Positions 12,400-24,190 are shown, counted from the first letter of the stretch. The stretch is DNA of 64,000 bases from Pholis gunnellus (GCA_910591455.2 OU342819.1:3442501-3506500); one strand, 5' to 3'. Numbers and translations are program-made. Notes: a model not told the origin generated them from the sequence alone.

Positions 12400-12793
12400 C
12401 TTGTTACAGTAAAATCAAAACCAGCACCACTAATGCCGTGTTTTACCATCTGATCACACAGTTCTATGGAGACTAAATCTGCATAAAGCACGGAAGGTAA
12501 AAAGGCCCAGCTGACAATGGACATAAACAAACACCCAAGACACAGAAAATACATATTTGAAAAGAAACTAAAAGCAAAAGTGCTGATTTGGAATCAGTGA
12601 ACTTTGGAAAATTGATTAAAGACTGAAGTCACTGCTCCTAAATCAGAACTCAAACAATCCCGTTAAATTAGATCTCTAGTGCCGTCACTCAACTCGTTAG
12701 CAGAAACCTTTTACGTTTCTGTGTAGAAAAACCCATCCATGTACATTTGGTTCAGGACTGGACTCTTCAGGGTCTAAGTGCAGCCTTTGTGGC

Positions 12794-13007
12794 TCATAGA
12801 CAGCCACATGTCTTAACCACCATGTTACGGTGCTTTTTGAGGATGACGTTGTTGTTGTCGTCGTAGAACAGGACGGAGATGGGGCTGAGCTTGGTCGGGG
12901 CGCAACATGCCTTAGGAACCTCGTCAGGCTTCAGGAGGTGGACCTGCAGAGTGAACAGTGCATAGTTAGATATTCATGAGGTCTGGACTGTATTACGCCT
13001 CAAAGTG

Positions 13008-13053
<46 letters not shown>

Positions 13054-14184
13054 TTAAATTGAAGTGTGATTTAGCTGTCAGAGCTGTGCGCCTTTATCCA
13101 TTATGAAAGTTTTCATTAGCTCATTGCATTATGGGATATTGATGCTGGTGTAGTGTCCAGTGTTAGTATTAGTAAAATATCACAGTTAAAAGGAAATCCA
13201 CATACTATTAGTTTCAGACATACAAATACTTGTTATTGACTAAATAGCATGTTAGTATGGAAGTCCAGACAGGAGTTTCCTTATCGTAGAGTGTTTCAGT
13301 ATGTGATAAGTGTTATGGGATGCGAGTCATCACTGTACTGACCACTTGCTGGATGAGGGCGTGGTTTGTGGCGTTCATGCAGGAGCCCAGAGGATAAAAA
13401 CACTCTCCATCACAGTAGTAAGCTGAATATCCAGTGGGGGCCAAAACCCAGTCCTGGACAGAACCACAGAAATATAGTTACAGGAAATATCACTACAATA
13501 TATATAAAATACCATAATCTACTATTCACACTAATAATTAATATGAGACTCTGTTGCTTTGGTACAAAACGACTTGTCCTCAACATCTAGTTAAATTTAA
13601 TCGATCAAGTTTAACATTTCTGCTGTGAAACAGCTTCCTCTCAGATCTGAAGCTATTTGGTAAATTGATTACTTGTATAGCGCTTCATCACTCACCCATT
13701 CATACACTATCCTATGGCTTTTTAAAATGTATTTTGACATACCATATTGTGAATACGTCATACGATACTATGACTTTTTTTAAAGGGCTTTTGCAGGTAA
13801 TCTATCAAGCGGTGCTGTTTGAATGAATTGTTATAAGAAATGCAATTACTGTCTTGAAAAATGTTCAGGAAGAATGCATGGAAGCGACTGAATAACTAGT
13901 TCCAGCCCAGGCTTCACATGCTGATATAATGGATTTATTTTAGCCCACTAAAGGATCCTGCCTTCTCCTAAAAAGCAGCTTGAACAATCACACTGTCTTT
14001 GTATGCAAGGAGTAAAGGAGTAGATTAATGAAACAATAAAAGGACTAAATACTCCTGAAGCTGTACTCAAAACAAGAATCAAAAGGAGTTCAATCAGAGC
14101 TGACCTTCCATCCCAGGTCACTGAAGCTGACGTAGAGTTCATGTTTTTTACAGGCCTGACCTCCGCTGTTTACAGGACTCCGAT
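12794..14184 (-). other. bmp8a: bmp8a mature cystine-knot domain exons
   Basis: Exons 14105-14184, 13343-13453 and 12794-12943 encode the signalling domain. Eight cysteines are visible: one in QACKKH, two in YYCDGEC, one in GSCMN, two in ACCAP and two in CGC. An N-glycosylation site (NAT) lies after the extra cysteine. The last codons are TGT CTA TGA, so Leu replaces the usual C-terminal His. Confidence 0.9.
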
Positions 14185-16530
14185 CTGAACAAGAAGAAAA
14201 GAACATTTAGTAAGATCAAAGTGAAAAGTTCACTTTGATCTTCAAAACAAGACTTTATCTCTATAATTTATATTTTTTTAAATGACCTTCACAAGCCACA
14301 ATCAGTACATGGAGTCACCGAGGTTGGGTTCCCTTCTGACGTAATTCAAATTCATTTATTGATGTCATTTCTTCATAGATTGTATAAACTGAACTAATGA
14401 TTCACATTTACGAATCTGTCTTTTAATGAAGGATGATTTCCTCATATTCATTCTTGAATATTTGCCAGATAAATATTGTTTTTAAATCCCGGGACCTTGT
14501 GAGATACAAACAACTGGCGACGGGGTTGAAATAACAGAGCATCAAATTCAGAGCTGTGGGCGCCGGGACCCTCACTATGGATGCTGGGGACTGGGAGGTC
14601 GTATTTGGGTTTCTTCTTGCGGGGATGGGGCTTCACAGCTCGCGGCGGCCGACACGGGACCTGACTCTCCCTGAAGAAGGTCACCATGAAGGGCTGTTTG
14701 GAGCGAGGGCCCCTGCGGCCCACCAGCCCGATCCAGCCTGCAGACAGGGAGCGGTCTGGGAGAGGAGACAGAAATATGAGTAGAATTCCTACAGTAGTAC
14801 TGGCAGCAGTTCTACTACTGTACTTCAAAATAAACCATTCAATTCATTTGGATGTAAATTACTCCAAATGTACATGACACCAATTGAAAGGGGATTGATC
14901 CTCTGGTGTACCCACCCTCCTCTGTCTCCACATAGAGACGTATGCCCAGGTTGCTGCGGGGGTGGAGGAGCCAATGGTTGGAGGCCGAGGTGACGTCAAA
15001 GGCCAGCCAGCCCTCCTGTCCTGCAGGCACTGACTGCATGTCCAGCAGCACCAGCTCTGGTTCTCTGAACAAAAGGCAGAAAATAACGTCGACTTGATCA
15101 AACAGCGAAAAGAAGAAGACAGAGAGAGATAAAAGGTAAACATATTTGACTTTCGCTCCAATCAAGCAAATGATTACATTTTTTTATACTAAATGATAGT
15201 TTTAAACCTAGATGGCTACAAAAACATGCGATGATGAAGAATACCTTAACTGATTTGAACATTTAGCAGGATGTTACACTCCTCCAAAATAAAAGCAGGC
15301 ATTAGTATAATTTGCAACACTCAGGCTCTAGATCTTTTGGGGGATTCATTGTTTGCTCAAGTGCACTCAAACCCTTTAAGTCTGTTTGAAGGATGGCATT
15401 CTTAATTACACCCAAACCCATTTATCAAAATCAATAAAGAGGAAGCTGGATTTCCCCAATTTTGCAATCAACACCACTGACAAACGTTAACTTTAAAAAA
15501 TGTCTTGCTTTCGGGTGAGTAGACTTTAGTAAATCACCCGTCAATGGGAGGATTAGGACAGCGCTACGGTTTGTTTGCGTGTGGGCCAGATCATCAGAAA
15601 GACTAGAAGTGGCCCCACAAAATGAGAAACAACTTGTTGCTTATCTTGTGGTTCCACACAGCTCTGGACAAGTATGTCAATTGTAACCTGTGTCTGCTCT
15701 CTCGCTGGATCTCGTAGACGGAGATGTGCAGTGTTCGGTTGGCCCTCTGGCCCATCGTCAGGGTCTTGTAAATACGAAACTCTGCCGCCGTCACCGTCTC
15801 ACCCTGAGGGAGGGGAGTCAGGTCGAAACGAAACTCCTTCCAGTACGGACGAGGCTGCAACAGGTCACGCTCCTGCTCCACTGCAGAGAGAGAGATCAAG
15901 GATAAATGATAGTGCTTCAAGTCTTAGGCTAATGGATTGAGATGTTTTGTTGTTTGATAAAAAGCTCTATTGTCTTCAAAATAACCCCCTACAAATAATC
16001 TAATGACACAAGAAGAATTCAGTAAAACTATACAAGTAAAGTAAGAGTCATCAGATTAAAGTCATCTGAAAGAGTTATTATGTGGTTATAGTTTTAACTG
16101 CTGTGTCTATAACAATATGTCGTACTTTATGAGCTGATTCATCAAAGTAACTAGTTAATAGCTTCCTGTAATGGAGTAAGTAGTACAATGTATTATTGTA
16201 TTCAGTAGCATGAAATGGAAACATTTAAAAGTTCAGGATTTTGAGCTTATACACTTTCGTGCCTGAAAGATATTTCACATTATCTTTACAGTAAATATTA
16301 AGCTACATCCCGCAGCCGCTTAGCTTAGCATAAAGACTGGTAACAGCTAGCCTGCCAAGAAATAATGAATCACTCCTCGTGAAACCATGCAGGACCTTTA
16401 CTTGAAACAGAGTATTTTTACACGGTACTGCTAGTTTTACTAGAAGTAAAGAAGTATATTTGTCAGCACAGTTGTAACAAAGTCGGTACAAACTGGAAAT
16501 GTTTAAGTTCATGCTCATAGAAGGTGTATG

Positions 16531-16572
<42 letters not shown>

Positions 16573-16902
16573 CACCCAGTTTCTTTCTGCACCACTCCTG
16601 AGATTTATTTACGTAAAGAAGATTTATGATGCGTCCTCGCTCTTTTTCGCCAACATCCTGCATCACACTCCACTGAACAGGACGTAGTGCCTTGCTAAAG
16701 GGCACCTCAAGTGTTGACAGAGAAGAGAACATGTGATGTATCGCTTCACTCTGCCAAACTTCACTGAAACACGTCCCCATGTGGACCTCCTGTTAAAGAA
16801 CAATATGTAGATGAAGAGGTGAGCGGGCCAACGCACAAACACCGGTGCAGAGTGTGTGTGTGTGTGTGTGTGTGTGTCCGTCCCCTTGTGGGGAACCTCT
16901 CA

Positions 16903-16937
<35 letters not shown>

Positions 16938-17654
16938 CAGTAATTAGAGACACTTTGTGCCTTGAACCACAGCAGCTGCTCAGCACAAACACCACTAATT
17001 GCAGCTCTGCTGGTATTTTTAGTCGCTCCCTCCACAGCAGTATTTTCATCTCTCTTCGAAACGTTTGCCTTTTTTATTTCTTTCTCTCGGCGTGTTTCAG
17101 TGGGGCCTTTAATTCTAACCAGCTGCGTCTTTCTATTACATATGCGTAGGAACACACACACATGCTGCTTTGATTCAACTTACATGAACTTCACACATTG
17201 ATTAGATTAGTCACAGAACAGAAACTTGATGAAGCGTTCAGTAGCTGCAGAGGATCAGGTGACAAATGCTAAAGCTTTATGAGAAAAGACATTCAAGCAA
17301 GTGGTGTAAAGTAACGAAGTACATTTACTGAAGTACTGCACTTAAGGACAATTTAGAGGAACTTGTACTTTACTCGTGTGTTTCAATTTGATAAAACTTT
17401 ATACTTCTACTCCACTGCATTCTGGAAGCCAACATTGTACTTTTTACTAAACTATATTTATCTGACTGCTTTTGTTACTTTGCAGATGCAAAATATTAAT
17501 AGAAAATACAAATCATCTAATTAAGTGTGATCTATTATAAGAGATTAAGCTACCCACCAGTATATCAAGTAATTCAAATAAGCTCCACCTTTACCAACTG
17601 CAACATTCAAGTCATGTGCACATTAACACATCAATAATTATATCCCAGGGATAT

Positions 17655-17693
<39 letters not shown>

Positions 17694-20600
17694 CATAAAT
17701 TGGCCATTCTGCATGAGTAGTACTTTTTCTCTTTGATACTTCAGTAAAGTTATACTTTTATTTGACAAACATTTTGAATGGAGGACTTGTAACAGAGTAT
17801 TTTTACTCTGTGGTATTGCTACTTTTACTTTATTTAGTCAAATATCTGCATAACCGCTGCATGCGAGTGAGAAAACGACAATATATTGAATGACGATAAT
17901 TCTATATGCCAATATAAAACCAAAGCTGCATGATGTGAAGGGAAACGCTGGTGTGCGCTGCAGGTCTCCATCACAGGCATCTGTAAAGTCACCGTTGTTT
18001 ACAACATGGTGGCGGTTTGGATGATGAAGTGCTGTGTTTTTTTGCAGTGCTGACTGATAAATTTAAGGGTGAATTTTCTTCTCCAAAACAGAGAATTTAA
18101 AAAAACAGAAACCCTTCATTTGACCCAGAGCACAGAGAGGAGACGCTTCCCACGGCAAACTGGGTGCAGATCAGCATTTCCATACCAGAGGAGCTGGAGG
18201 AAGGAAGCCATCCAGAGGAGGATGTTTAGTTGTTCGGCTTTGACAGATAAGCATCAGTGAAGCACAAACACTCACAGGATCTGGGTGGAAATGTTCAACA
18301 GTATTATTTACAGCAATTAATTATAATCACTGTCAATCTGCTGTTGAATGATTGTCGAACAAATATGAACTTTACTTTCATATACGACCAGAAAGCTTTT
18401 AGAAGCTGGCACCAGATCTAATATGGCGGTTTGGTTTTTTTTGCTTGAAAAATTATTTGAAACAATTAAAATCAGTCAAAAAGAGTATTTTTCTGTCGAT
18501 AGACAAACTGATTAATCAACTAATAGATTTGTGTCTGTATGAAGAGAAGTATTACTCACTACACACATTCAGAGACTCAATTACTCTTAATAGGCCATTT
18601 ATGCAATGTGAAATAGTTTTGTTGTAATCTTTATATTTTTCCTTTTAGTCATGTTTCTGAGAGAGCTTGTATCTTCTCATTTGACTGGTAAACAGGAAGA
18701 ACCCTCTCCAGGAGAAGATCTCATTTGTTTTCTAATCAGATTTTGTACTTTTATCAAAGACCGGAGATCTTCTCGGTCCTGGAGCAATCCACTGCTGCTC
18801 AGCCCAGTCGGGCTGCAGCAGCAGTGGAGCGAGGCTGGTGGATTTAGGAACACTGGGTTGAAAATGGAAACCTACCAATATAGATCAGCCATACGGCCTG
18901 TGGTTTTAATCCTCTCTGTGGGGGACAATGTTCGTGGAAATTTACCGACCGAAGAAACTAAAACGGTAGCGGTGACACGTCACCGTTAGTGTCATCAGGT
19001 TCATGCGTCCTCTCAGTGTTTACATTATTCAATACTAATGATAAAGATGTTCTTTCACTCAAAGTTTCACATTTGTGGAAATACATTCATCCACTTACTT
19101 GCTGCGAATGAACAAGATCGATACCACTCCGTGTCCGTTAAATATAAAGCCACAGCCAGCAACTAAATCTCCCTAGGGCCTACCAGCATTGCTAAAGCAA
19201 GATAATCAGTGAATAGACTTTTTACATCTGCTCCGTTTGATCTGTGCAGAAACAAATGAAAAAACGACAGTGTAGTTTCTATGTAGGGTTATGTGCTTCT
19301 CTGCATCCGGCATACCCCCCTCTGAAATACAAAGTGTTATTTTTGTACTAATTAATCCAATCAGTATATAAATTAATATAATGTTCATTAGAGAGATGCC
19401 ATTTTGTTACCTCTAAACACAGCCAGGCTAGCCGTTTCCAGTATTTATGCTAAGCTAAGCTAGCTGCCTGCTGGCTCCAGCTTCATATTGACCGTATAGA
19501 TATGAGAGCGGTAACAATGTTTTCATCTCAAGTCCACAGCAAGAAAATATAAAGTCAAACTTTGCCTTGAGGACATCCCTGCATACTGCTGGTTTTAATT
19601 TTATGTTGGAGTGGGTCGAGGTTGGAGCTAATTCTAACAACCAAACTTTATAGATGTTACTAGTATATCAGTTTAGAAACTCATAATTTCTGTGTTAAAT
19701 CCTAATCTGAAAGAAACTAGTAAATACAGCTGTCAGACAAATGTAGTGGGATAAAAAGTACATTTCCCAGTGAAAAGTAGTGGAGTAGAAGCATAGTAGC
19801 TCAATATGGAAGTACTCAAGTAATGTACATTACTTGAGAAAATGCACTTAGTTACTGTCCATCACCATTGATATTTAGACAGACCTTCATCAGGTTAATG
19901 ATTTAACTAAAATCAAATGACATGCTGATTTACGTGTTTATTTCCCATTGTACGTCTATGGGAAACGTTTTTTGGGCCCCATGGCATCACATGACAGACC
20001 CTGAAATTGTAATTCCATGGTTTGGCCACTATGTCAAATCTGTTTCAAAGCCTGTATACAGTCTATGTTCAAAGCCCAGTACGCTTCCTGAAATCTCGGT
20101 TCAAACTACATCGTGTTTCTCTTTTTCCCAGGGGACACATACCCAACCACAGGTGTAAAGTAACAGTTTACTCACCCAGGTTGACGAAGCTCATCACTGT
20201 GTCGGCCTCGCTGACCACCGTGCCCAGCGGTGGAGTGTGCGTGCTGAGCGTGGGCAGGACCGCGTGGCTGACCTGAGCCAACCTCTCCGCCCCTCCAAAC
20301 TTTCCCATCCCGGGCCCGTTTACGATGATCTCATTCCCTTCCTCCTCCCCCCCGTCAGCAGCCATGGCGTGGTACAGGTCCAGCATGAAGAGCGGTGCGG
20401 AGGAGGGCGGCCGTAGCGGCGGGTGGGGTCTGGGTCTCCCCGGCAGGCCCAAGATGGACAGGATCTCCTTCTGCATCTCCTTCTTCTCGCGGCCGCTGAG
20501 CCGTCTGAAACTGGAGGGGACCAGGGCCTCGGCCTGCTGGCTCCACAGGGAGAGACAGAGGAGCAGCAGCAGGGGCAGCAGGAGCAGGGTCCTGGGGTGG

Positions 20601-20719
20601 AGGAGAGGCCCGTGGGGCCTGGAGGTGGATGTAGTGCGGTGGACTCTGCTCCTGCTTTTGCTTGTGTGCCGCGGTTTCATCTCGCTGCAGAGACAAGAGA
20701 AGCTGTGGGAGACGTCCAT
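12794..20719 (-). CDS. bmp8a: Bone morphogenetic protein 8a
   Basis: Seven coding exons on the minus strand, in transcript order: 20176-20719, 15688-15880, 14916-15064, 14576-14755, 14105-14184, 13343-13453 and 12794-12943. All borders are GT-AG, phases join, and the product is 468 residues. An upstream ATG in a strong GCCATGG context gives MDVSH; a second in-frame ATG is 13 codons later (MKPRH), followed by a leucine-rich signal peptide. The prodomain carries [40 protein letters not shown] and [10 protein letters not shown]. The mature part carries [26 protein letters not shown] and [17 protein letters not shown] includes the extra cysteine that separates BMP8 from BMP5/6/7. It is a secreted TGF-beta family ligand acting through BMP receptors and Smads. 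The basic stretch PRKKKP is the likely but non-classical proprotein cleavage zone. The protein ends CGCL rather than CGCH. It lies directly downstream of macf1, as in other vertebrates. Confidence 0.96.
13011..13052. repeat. (TA)21 microsatellite
   Basis: A pure TA run in the last bmp8a intron, about 70 bp from the final coding exon. Confidence 0.9.
14212..14242. repeat. 14-bp perfect inverted repeat, 3-nt loop
   Basis: AAGATCAAAGTGAA and its exact reverse complement flank the loop AAG. The hairpin ends 27 nt before the first base (14184) of bmp8a coding exon 5 in transcript direction, where the branch point and start of the pyrimidine tract should lie. Confidence 0.9.
16283..16353 (-). repeat. 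Common fish repeat (GCTAAGCTAAG family), copy 1
   Basis: On the minus strand it reads CAGTCTTTATGCTAAGCTAAG flanked by related sequence, matching in inverted orientation the copy at 19425-19500 in the same bmp8a intron. The family resembles a very abundant teleost dispersed element (recognition from memory). Confidence 0.6.
16535..16569. repeat. (TA)n microsatellite
   Basis: A TA run preceded by two TATG units, in bmp8a intron 1. Confidence 0.9.
16852..16936. repeat. Inverted (TG)n / (CA)n pair
   Basis: A TG run of about 13 units (16852-16877) is followed, after 25 bp that include CCCCTTGTGGGG, by a CA run of about 17 units (16903-16936). The arms are complementary, so the segment can fold into a long hairpin in bmp8a intron 1. 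Confidence 0.85.
17299..17860 (+). mobile_element. hAT-like non-autonomous element, copy A
   Basis: It begins AAGTGGTGTAAAGTAACGAA and continues with ACTTCTACTCCACTGCATT, ACTTTTTACT and, near the end, CAGAGTATTTTTACTCTGTG. This resembles a widespread fish MITE whose ends read like CAGTGGTGGAAAGTAAC. A TA repeat (about 17658-17690) sits inside. The right terminus is degraded, and no clear target duplication was seen. Confidence 0.55.
19425..19500 (+). repeat. Common fish repeat (GCTAAGCTAAG family), copy 2
   Basis: It contains TTTATGCTAAGCTAAGCTAG and CTGGCTCCAGCTTCATATT. It is inverted relative to the copy at 16283-16353. The copy may extend to about 19650. Confidence 0.6.
19735..19868 (-). 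mobile_element. hAT-like non-autonomous element, copy B (partial)
   Basis: The reverse complement begins TGGTGATGGACAGTAACTAA and contains CTTCTACTCCACTAC, matching the 5' part of copy A at 17299 in inverted orientation. It also contains a perfect 24-bp palindrome at 19815-19838. Confidence 0.55.
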
Positions 20720-21860
20720 GGCTGAGGTTTGCCTCGTTTCTTCTTCTCTGCTGGCAAATCAAGATTTTTCTAATCTCACAAATAATCAGCTTTTTTATCG
20801 ACAGTTTATCTTCGCTCCAGTGTTTCCAGACTGACAACCACAGTGTTCTCTACTCACTCCAGTTGGTCCTGTCTGTGTCAGACAGATGCTGATCTACGCC
20901 TGGTGTGTTTAGAGGAGAGCTGGCTCTGGAACGGGACGTGTTTACCGCCTTAAACTGCCTCTGTTTATCTCTCCCTCCCCTCTTTGCCTTCCTCTCTCCC
21001 TCCTCTACCTTCTCTAATCTTGACGAAAAAAAAAAAAAAAAAAAAAAAAGACTCCTCAACCTCTGATCCTCTTCTCCCTTCACCTCTCAGTCGTGCAGCA
21101 GAAGAAACAGAGATAATGAGAGTGAGGGCATAATTACAAGCCTTTCCAATGTGTTTTGAATACAGACAAACTATGCCCTTGTGGAAGATCCGTCTGAGCT
21201 TTTGAAGTTGTGAACGCGGGGGATGGAAAGCAATTTGGGTGATGAGCAGGTGCCCCAGATTGGAGTGAAATCGGAGAGCCGTGTCATAGGGTCTCCTCCC
21301 GATCCCCCATGGCCTCACAAGGAAAATGAAGTTCACACCTGCAGTGAGTCAATGCTCAACAAGATACCTCGTGAGAACCCGCCCCTGTGGAGCAGTCACT
21401 GCTGGAAGCTTTTATCCAGTCATCTTTGAGTGCTTAATCATCCATTCCAGGGACCGCACCCCACCCACACATCTCTGAGGCTCCAGATGTCTTTCCTAAT
21501 CCAATTTAAGAAAACGGTAACTCCAGAAAATTGTTCCCCGATTGTAAGTCCTTGGGTTTTTTCAAACGTGCGGCAGCTCTTGTGCATCTAAAAGCAGAGC
21601 TGTGCAGCAGTGAGAGTATCCTGTGTGGAGCTCAGAGGGTAACAGTTGTTCATAACCGGGAGGGAGTTTCCCTCCCAGCCTCCGCCTCTCGCCCTCTTTC
21701 AAGTCTTTAAACTTGCATCCCATCATCACCCCTCCCAGTGGTCTCTTTGGGAGACCTCATCTCTCTCTCTCGCCTTCTCACCTCCTTTTCATCTTCTTAT
21801 GACTGCTTCCTTTCATAGCTACTCAGCGTCGAGTCTCAGGCGGCTCGGCGGGAAGTATTT
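20720..21860. other. Upstream region of bmp8a
   Basis: This must include the bmp8a 5' UTR and promoter. I see no convincing TATA box or splice site. A 24-base poly(A) run at 21026-21049 follows a pyrimidine-rich stretch. The open frames on both strands are low-complexity or antisense artefacts. Confidence 0.4.
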
Positions 21861-21886
21861 CAAGTGGCCCGATGCCCCGTTAGAAC

Positions 21887-22566
21887 AGCAGCGGTTCTCT
21901 ACTGCTTACAACTAAGCTTAACGGACTCAAAGCCAAAAGTGGATTCCATTTCTCGGATATCGAATTTTGTGGCACCAAAACAAAAGGCAGTAACAAGTTC
22001 AGACAAGTCAAAAATAGAACTGATTGCATTAATAAATAATACTGTTAAATCATTTAAATGAGTCTAAAAATAAACAAATATTTACTTATTTCCTGTAACC
22101 TACAGTAAGTTAGTAAAAAAAGTTTAATTTTAACTGATTGGCAAATCAAAAATATTGTTGATGGTCACAGTCTTCAACCAATCAGATCTTTAGTTTGACG
22201 TATTCTTTGACATGTCAGAGCAAGTTGCTAGCTGGCCTAGCCGTCATTAGTACGTCATTATCAACTTGCGGTTTGATTGGTCAGTGTCACTGTTGTGAAA
22301 CTAGCGAGCAGAACTTTCTAGTAGTAAGAGTTCAAGTTTAAAGATATGTAAGAAGTTTTTACGGGACATTACATTTTTAGCGTTTTGGCATGTTTGGCGG
22401 TGACAATCCCAATATCTGCTGCCTCTGTCGAGCGGACATTTTCAGCCCTCAAACGCATTAAAACGTATTCAAGAAATACAACTGGGGCGGCTCGACTGTC
22501 ATCACTGGCATCCATGAAGGACCTTTGGCTGGAACTGAACCGATGTACTGTACAACCGTGTCATTA
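21887..22566 (+). mobile_element. Decayed hAT transposase relic
   Basis: A short frame at 22385-22566 encodes ASVERTFSALKRIKTYSRNT followed by RLSSLASM, the signature of the hAT-family C-terminal dimerisation domain, then a stop. Upstream, 21910-22061 encodes an N-terminal-like fragment (FVAPKQKAV, SKIELIALIN) that fits the same kind of transposase. The bulk of the protein, including the catalytic core, is missing. CAGCGGTTCTC at 21887 resembles a hAT terminal repeat, but no matching right end was found. It is an inactive, internally deleted copy; domestication is unlikely at this size. Confidence 0.65.
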
Positions 22567-22569
22567 AAC

Positions 22570-24190
22570 TCTTAGTAATGAAAGAAAGGAGGACGGACTT
22601 TAAATAGTGAACAGCTGCTTTGGTAAGTGAACTGCTTTTTGTTGTTTTTACATCTGCAGTAGCGTTACTGTGTTCATTTGTCTATGGTGTCGTTTTTATG
22701 ATATGGTTAATATTGTTCCCTCTGATGTGAATAATATTTGAATGGCCTGCGCTCTTCTGTGTGTGGTGGAATGCGTGTTTTAGCGCCACAGTTTTGCTGG
22801 ATTGATTTTGACTATATGCATTGTCCGTTGATGAAGCATCCAGTCATGCGCATATTCATGTATATTGTAATATGTTTACTTAAGTATAAGATCTGATCAC
22901 GTCTTCTACCACTAGTTCAAGCTTTACAATCTCAAACATAACTGTCACAGCCACATTTTGACTGACATGAAACACTTGTGGTAACCTTTGAACACTGAAG
23001 GGCCGCTTCACCGTGTAACACCATTTCCTGTTGAGCTGTTCATTAGTGTACCGAGCTCATTCACTGCATGTGTGTTTAAAGCAGAAGGACTTGGAGGGAA
23101 GAAATGACTCAAATATAGTAGTGAGGCTCAGCCCTGTGCCAGCCCGTGTTTGTGTACTCTATTCTTCAAAAGCAGCCCGCTACTTGTGGTCACTTTGAAA
23201 GGCATGAATAACACTGACCAAACCAAAGTGACCGCGGTTCATTTTGTCCTGGCCGAAAGGGCGAGTCCCGAATGCCAGGAATTAACGCTCTGCCCGTTTT
23301 GTTTTCCTTTCCTTTGCACGTCTGCAACTTTGGGAGGTTTCGTCTGATCATGGCGAGGAGTGAGTGAGGATGGAGGAGGTGAAAGAACAGAGAGGGAGTG
23401 ATTTCAAGACGAATGAACGGAAAGGGGAGCCGAGTGCCCTTGAAAACATATAAACCCAGCTGAAAAATGACATTACGAGCAATGACGGTCATCAGAGAGG
23501 GCTGCCGGGAGGACGGGCCCAGATGGATGAGTGTGTACACACAGCTGCAGAGGGTGGACTCAGACCTCATCATCTCCGGTGGAACCACCGAGTAAACAGG
23601 ACAGAAGTTATTTTCAAACACTCCCTCTCTGTCTCACACGGACACGTAAACTGGGACTGTGAGACAGAGCTGGAGGGGAACTCGACATTAGAGATTTCTA
23701 ATTATTAAAATTGATTTCATCCACCACCACCACCATCTCCCCTGTGTTTAAGTGTCCTGATCCGTTACAGGATAATTACCTAGAAATGTCCTCTGAGTCT
23801 GTGGTCTGCTGTCAACCAAGAGTGACTGAAGGCTGTAAACAAAGAATTAAAATCACTGAGCTCATTGGAATCTATTCAGAAATGATAAACATACTCACAT
23901 ATGTCCTACGTAAAGAAAAGAGTCCAATATAAAAATGATGTAGAAAGTATTTTACCTAAAAAAATTGACAGTCATACTAATGGAATCAATTACCAAGTCC
24001 TGAGGGCAGCGATGCACACAAACGCACAATAATCACAAACAAAGCAATCCTGCTGAAAATAAGATATAAAACATTAAAATATATGAAACATTTTGAAAGC
24101 ATCTGAAAATAAGACACAAAACTACAGTAATCAGCACTACTGATTAAACTGTGCTATGAAACTAAATACATATTCTGTCAAAACAAACAA
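22570..24190. other. Intergenic sequence, no gene seen
   Basis: No supported exon on either strand. The 143-codon minus frame at 23190-23621 and the short plus frames show no domain, signal peptide or splice context. Confidence 0.45.

Noticed and set aside
20168..20175. Extending bmp8a exon 1 to the end of its open frame
   Set aside because: The consensus donor at 20175-20174 and the phase of the next exon place the exon end at 20176.
20325..20834. 169-codon plus-strand open frame, plus a 160-codon minus frame at 20355-20837
   Set aside because: Both are shadows of the GC-rich first coding exon of bmp8a, whose own frame shows a signal peptide and conserved prodomain motifs.
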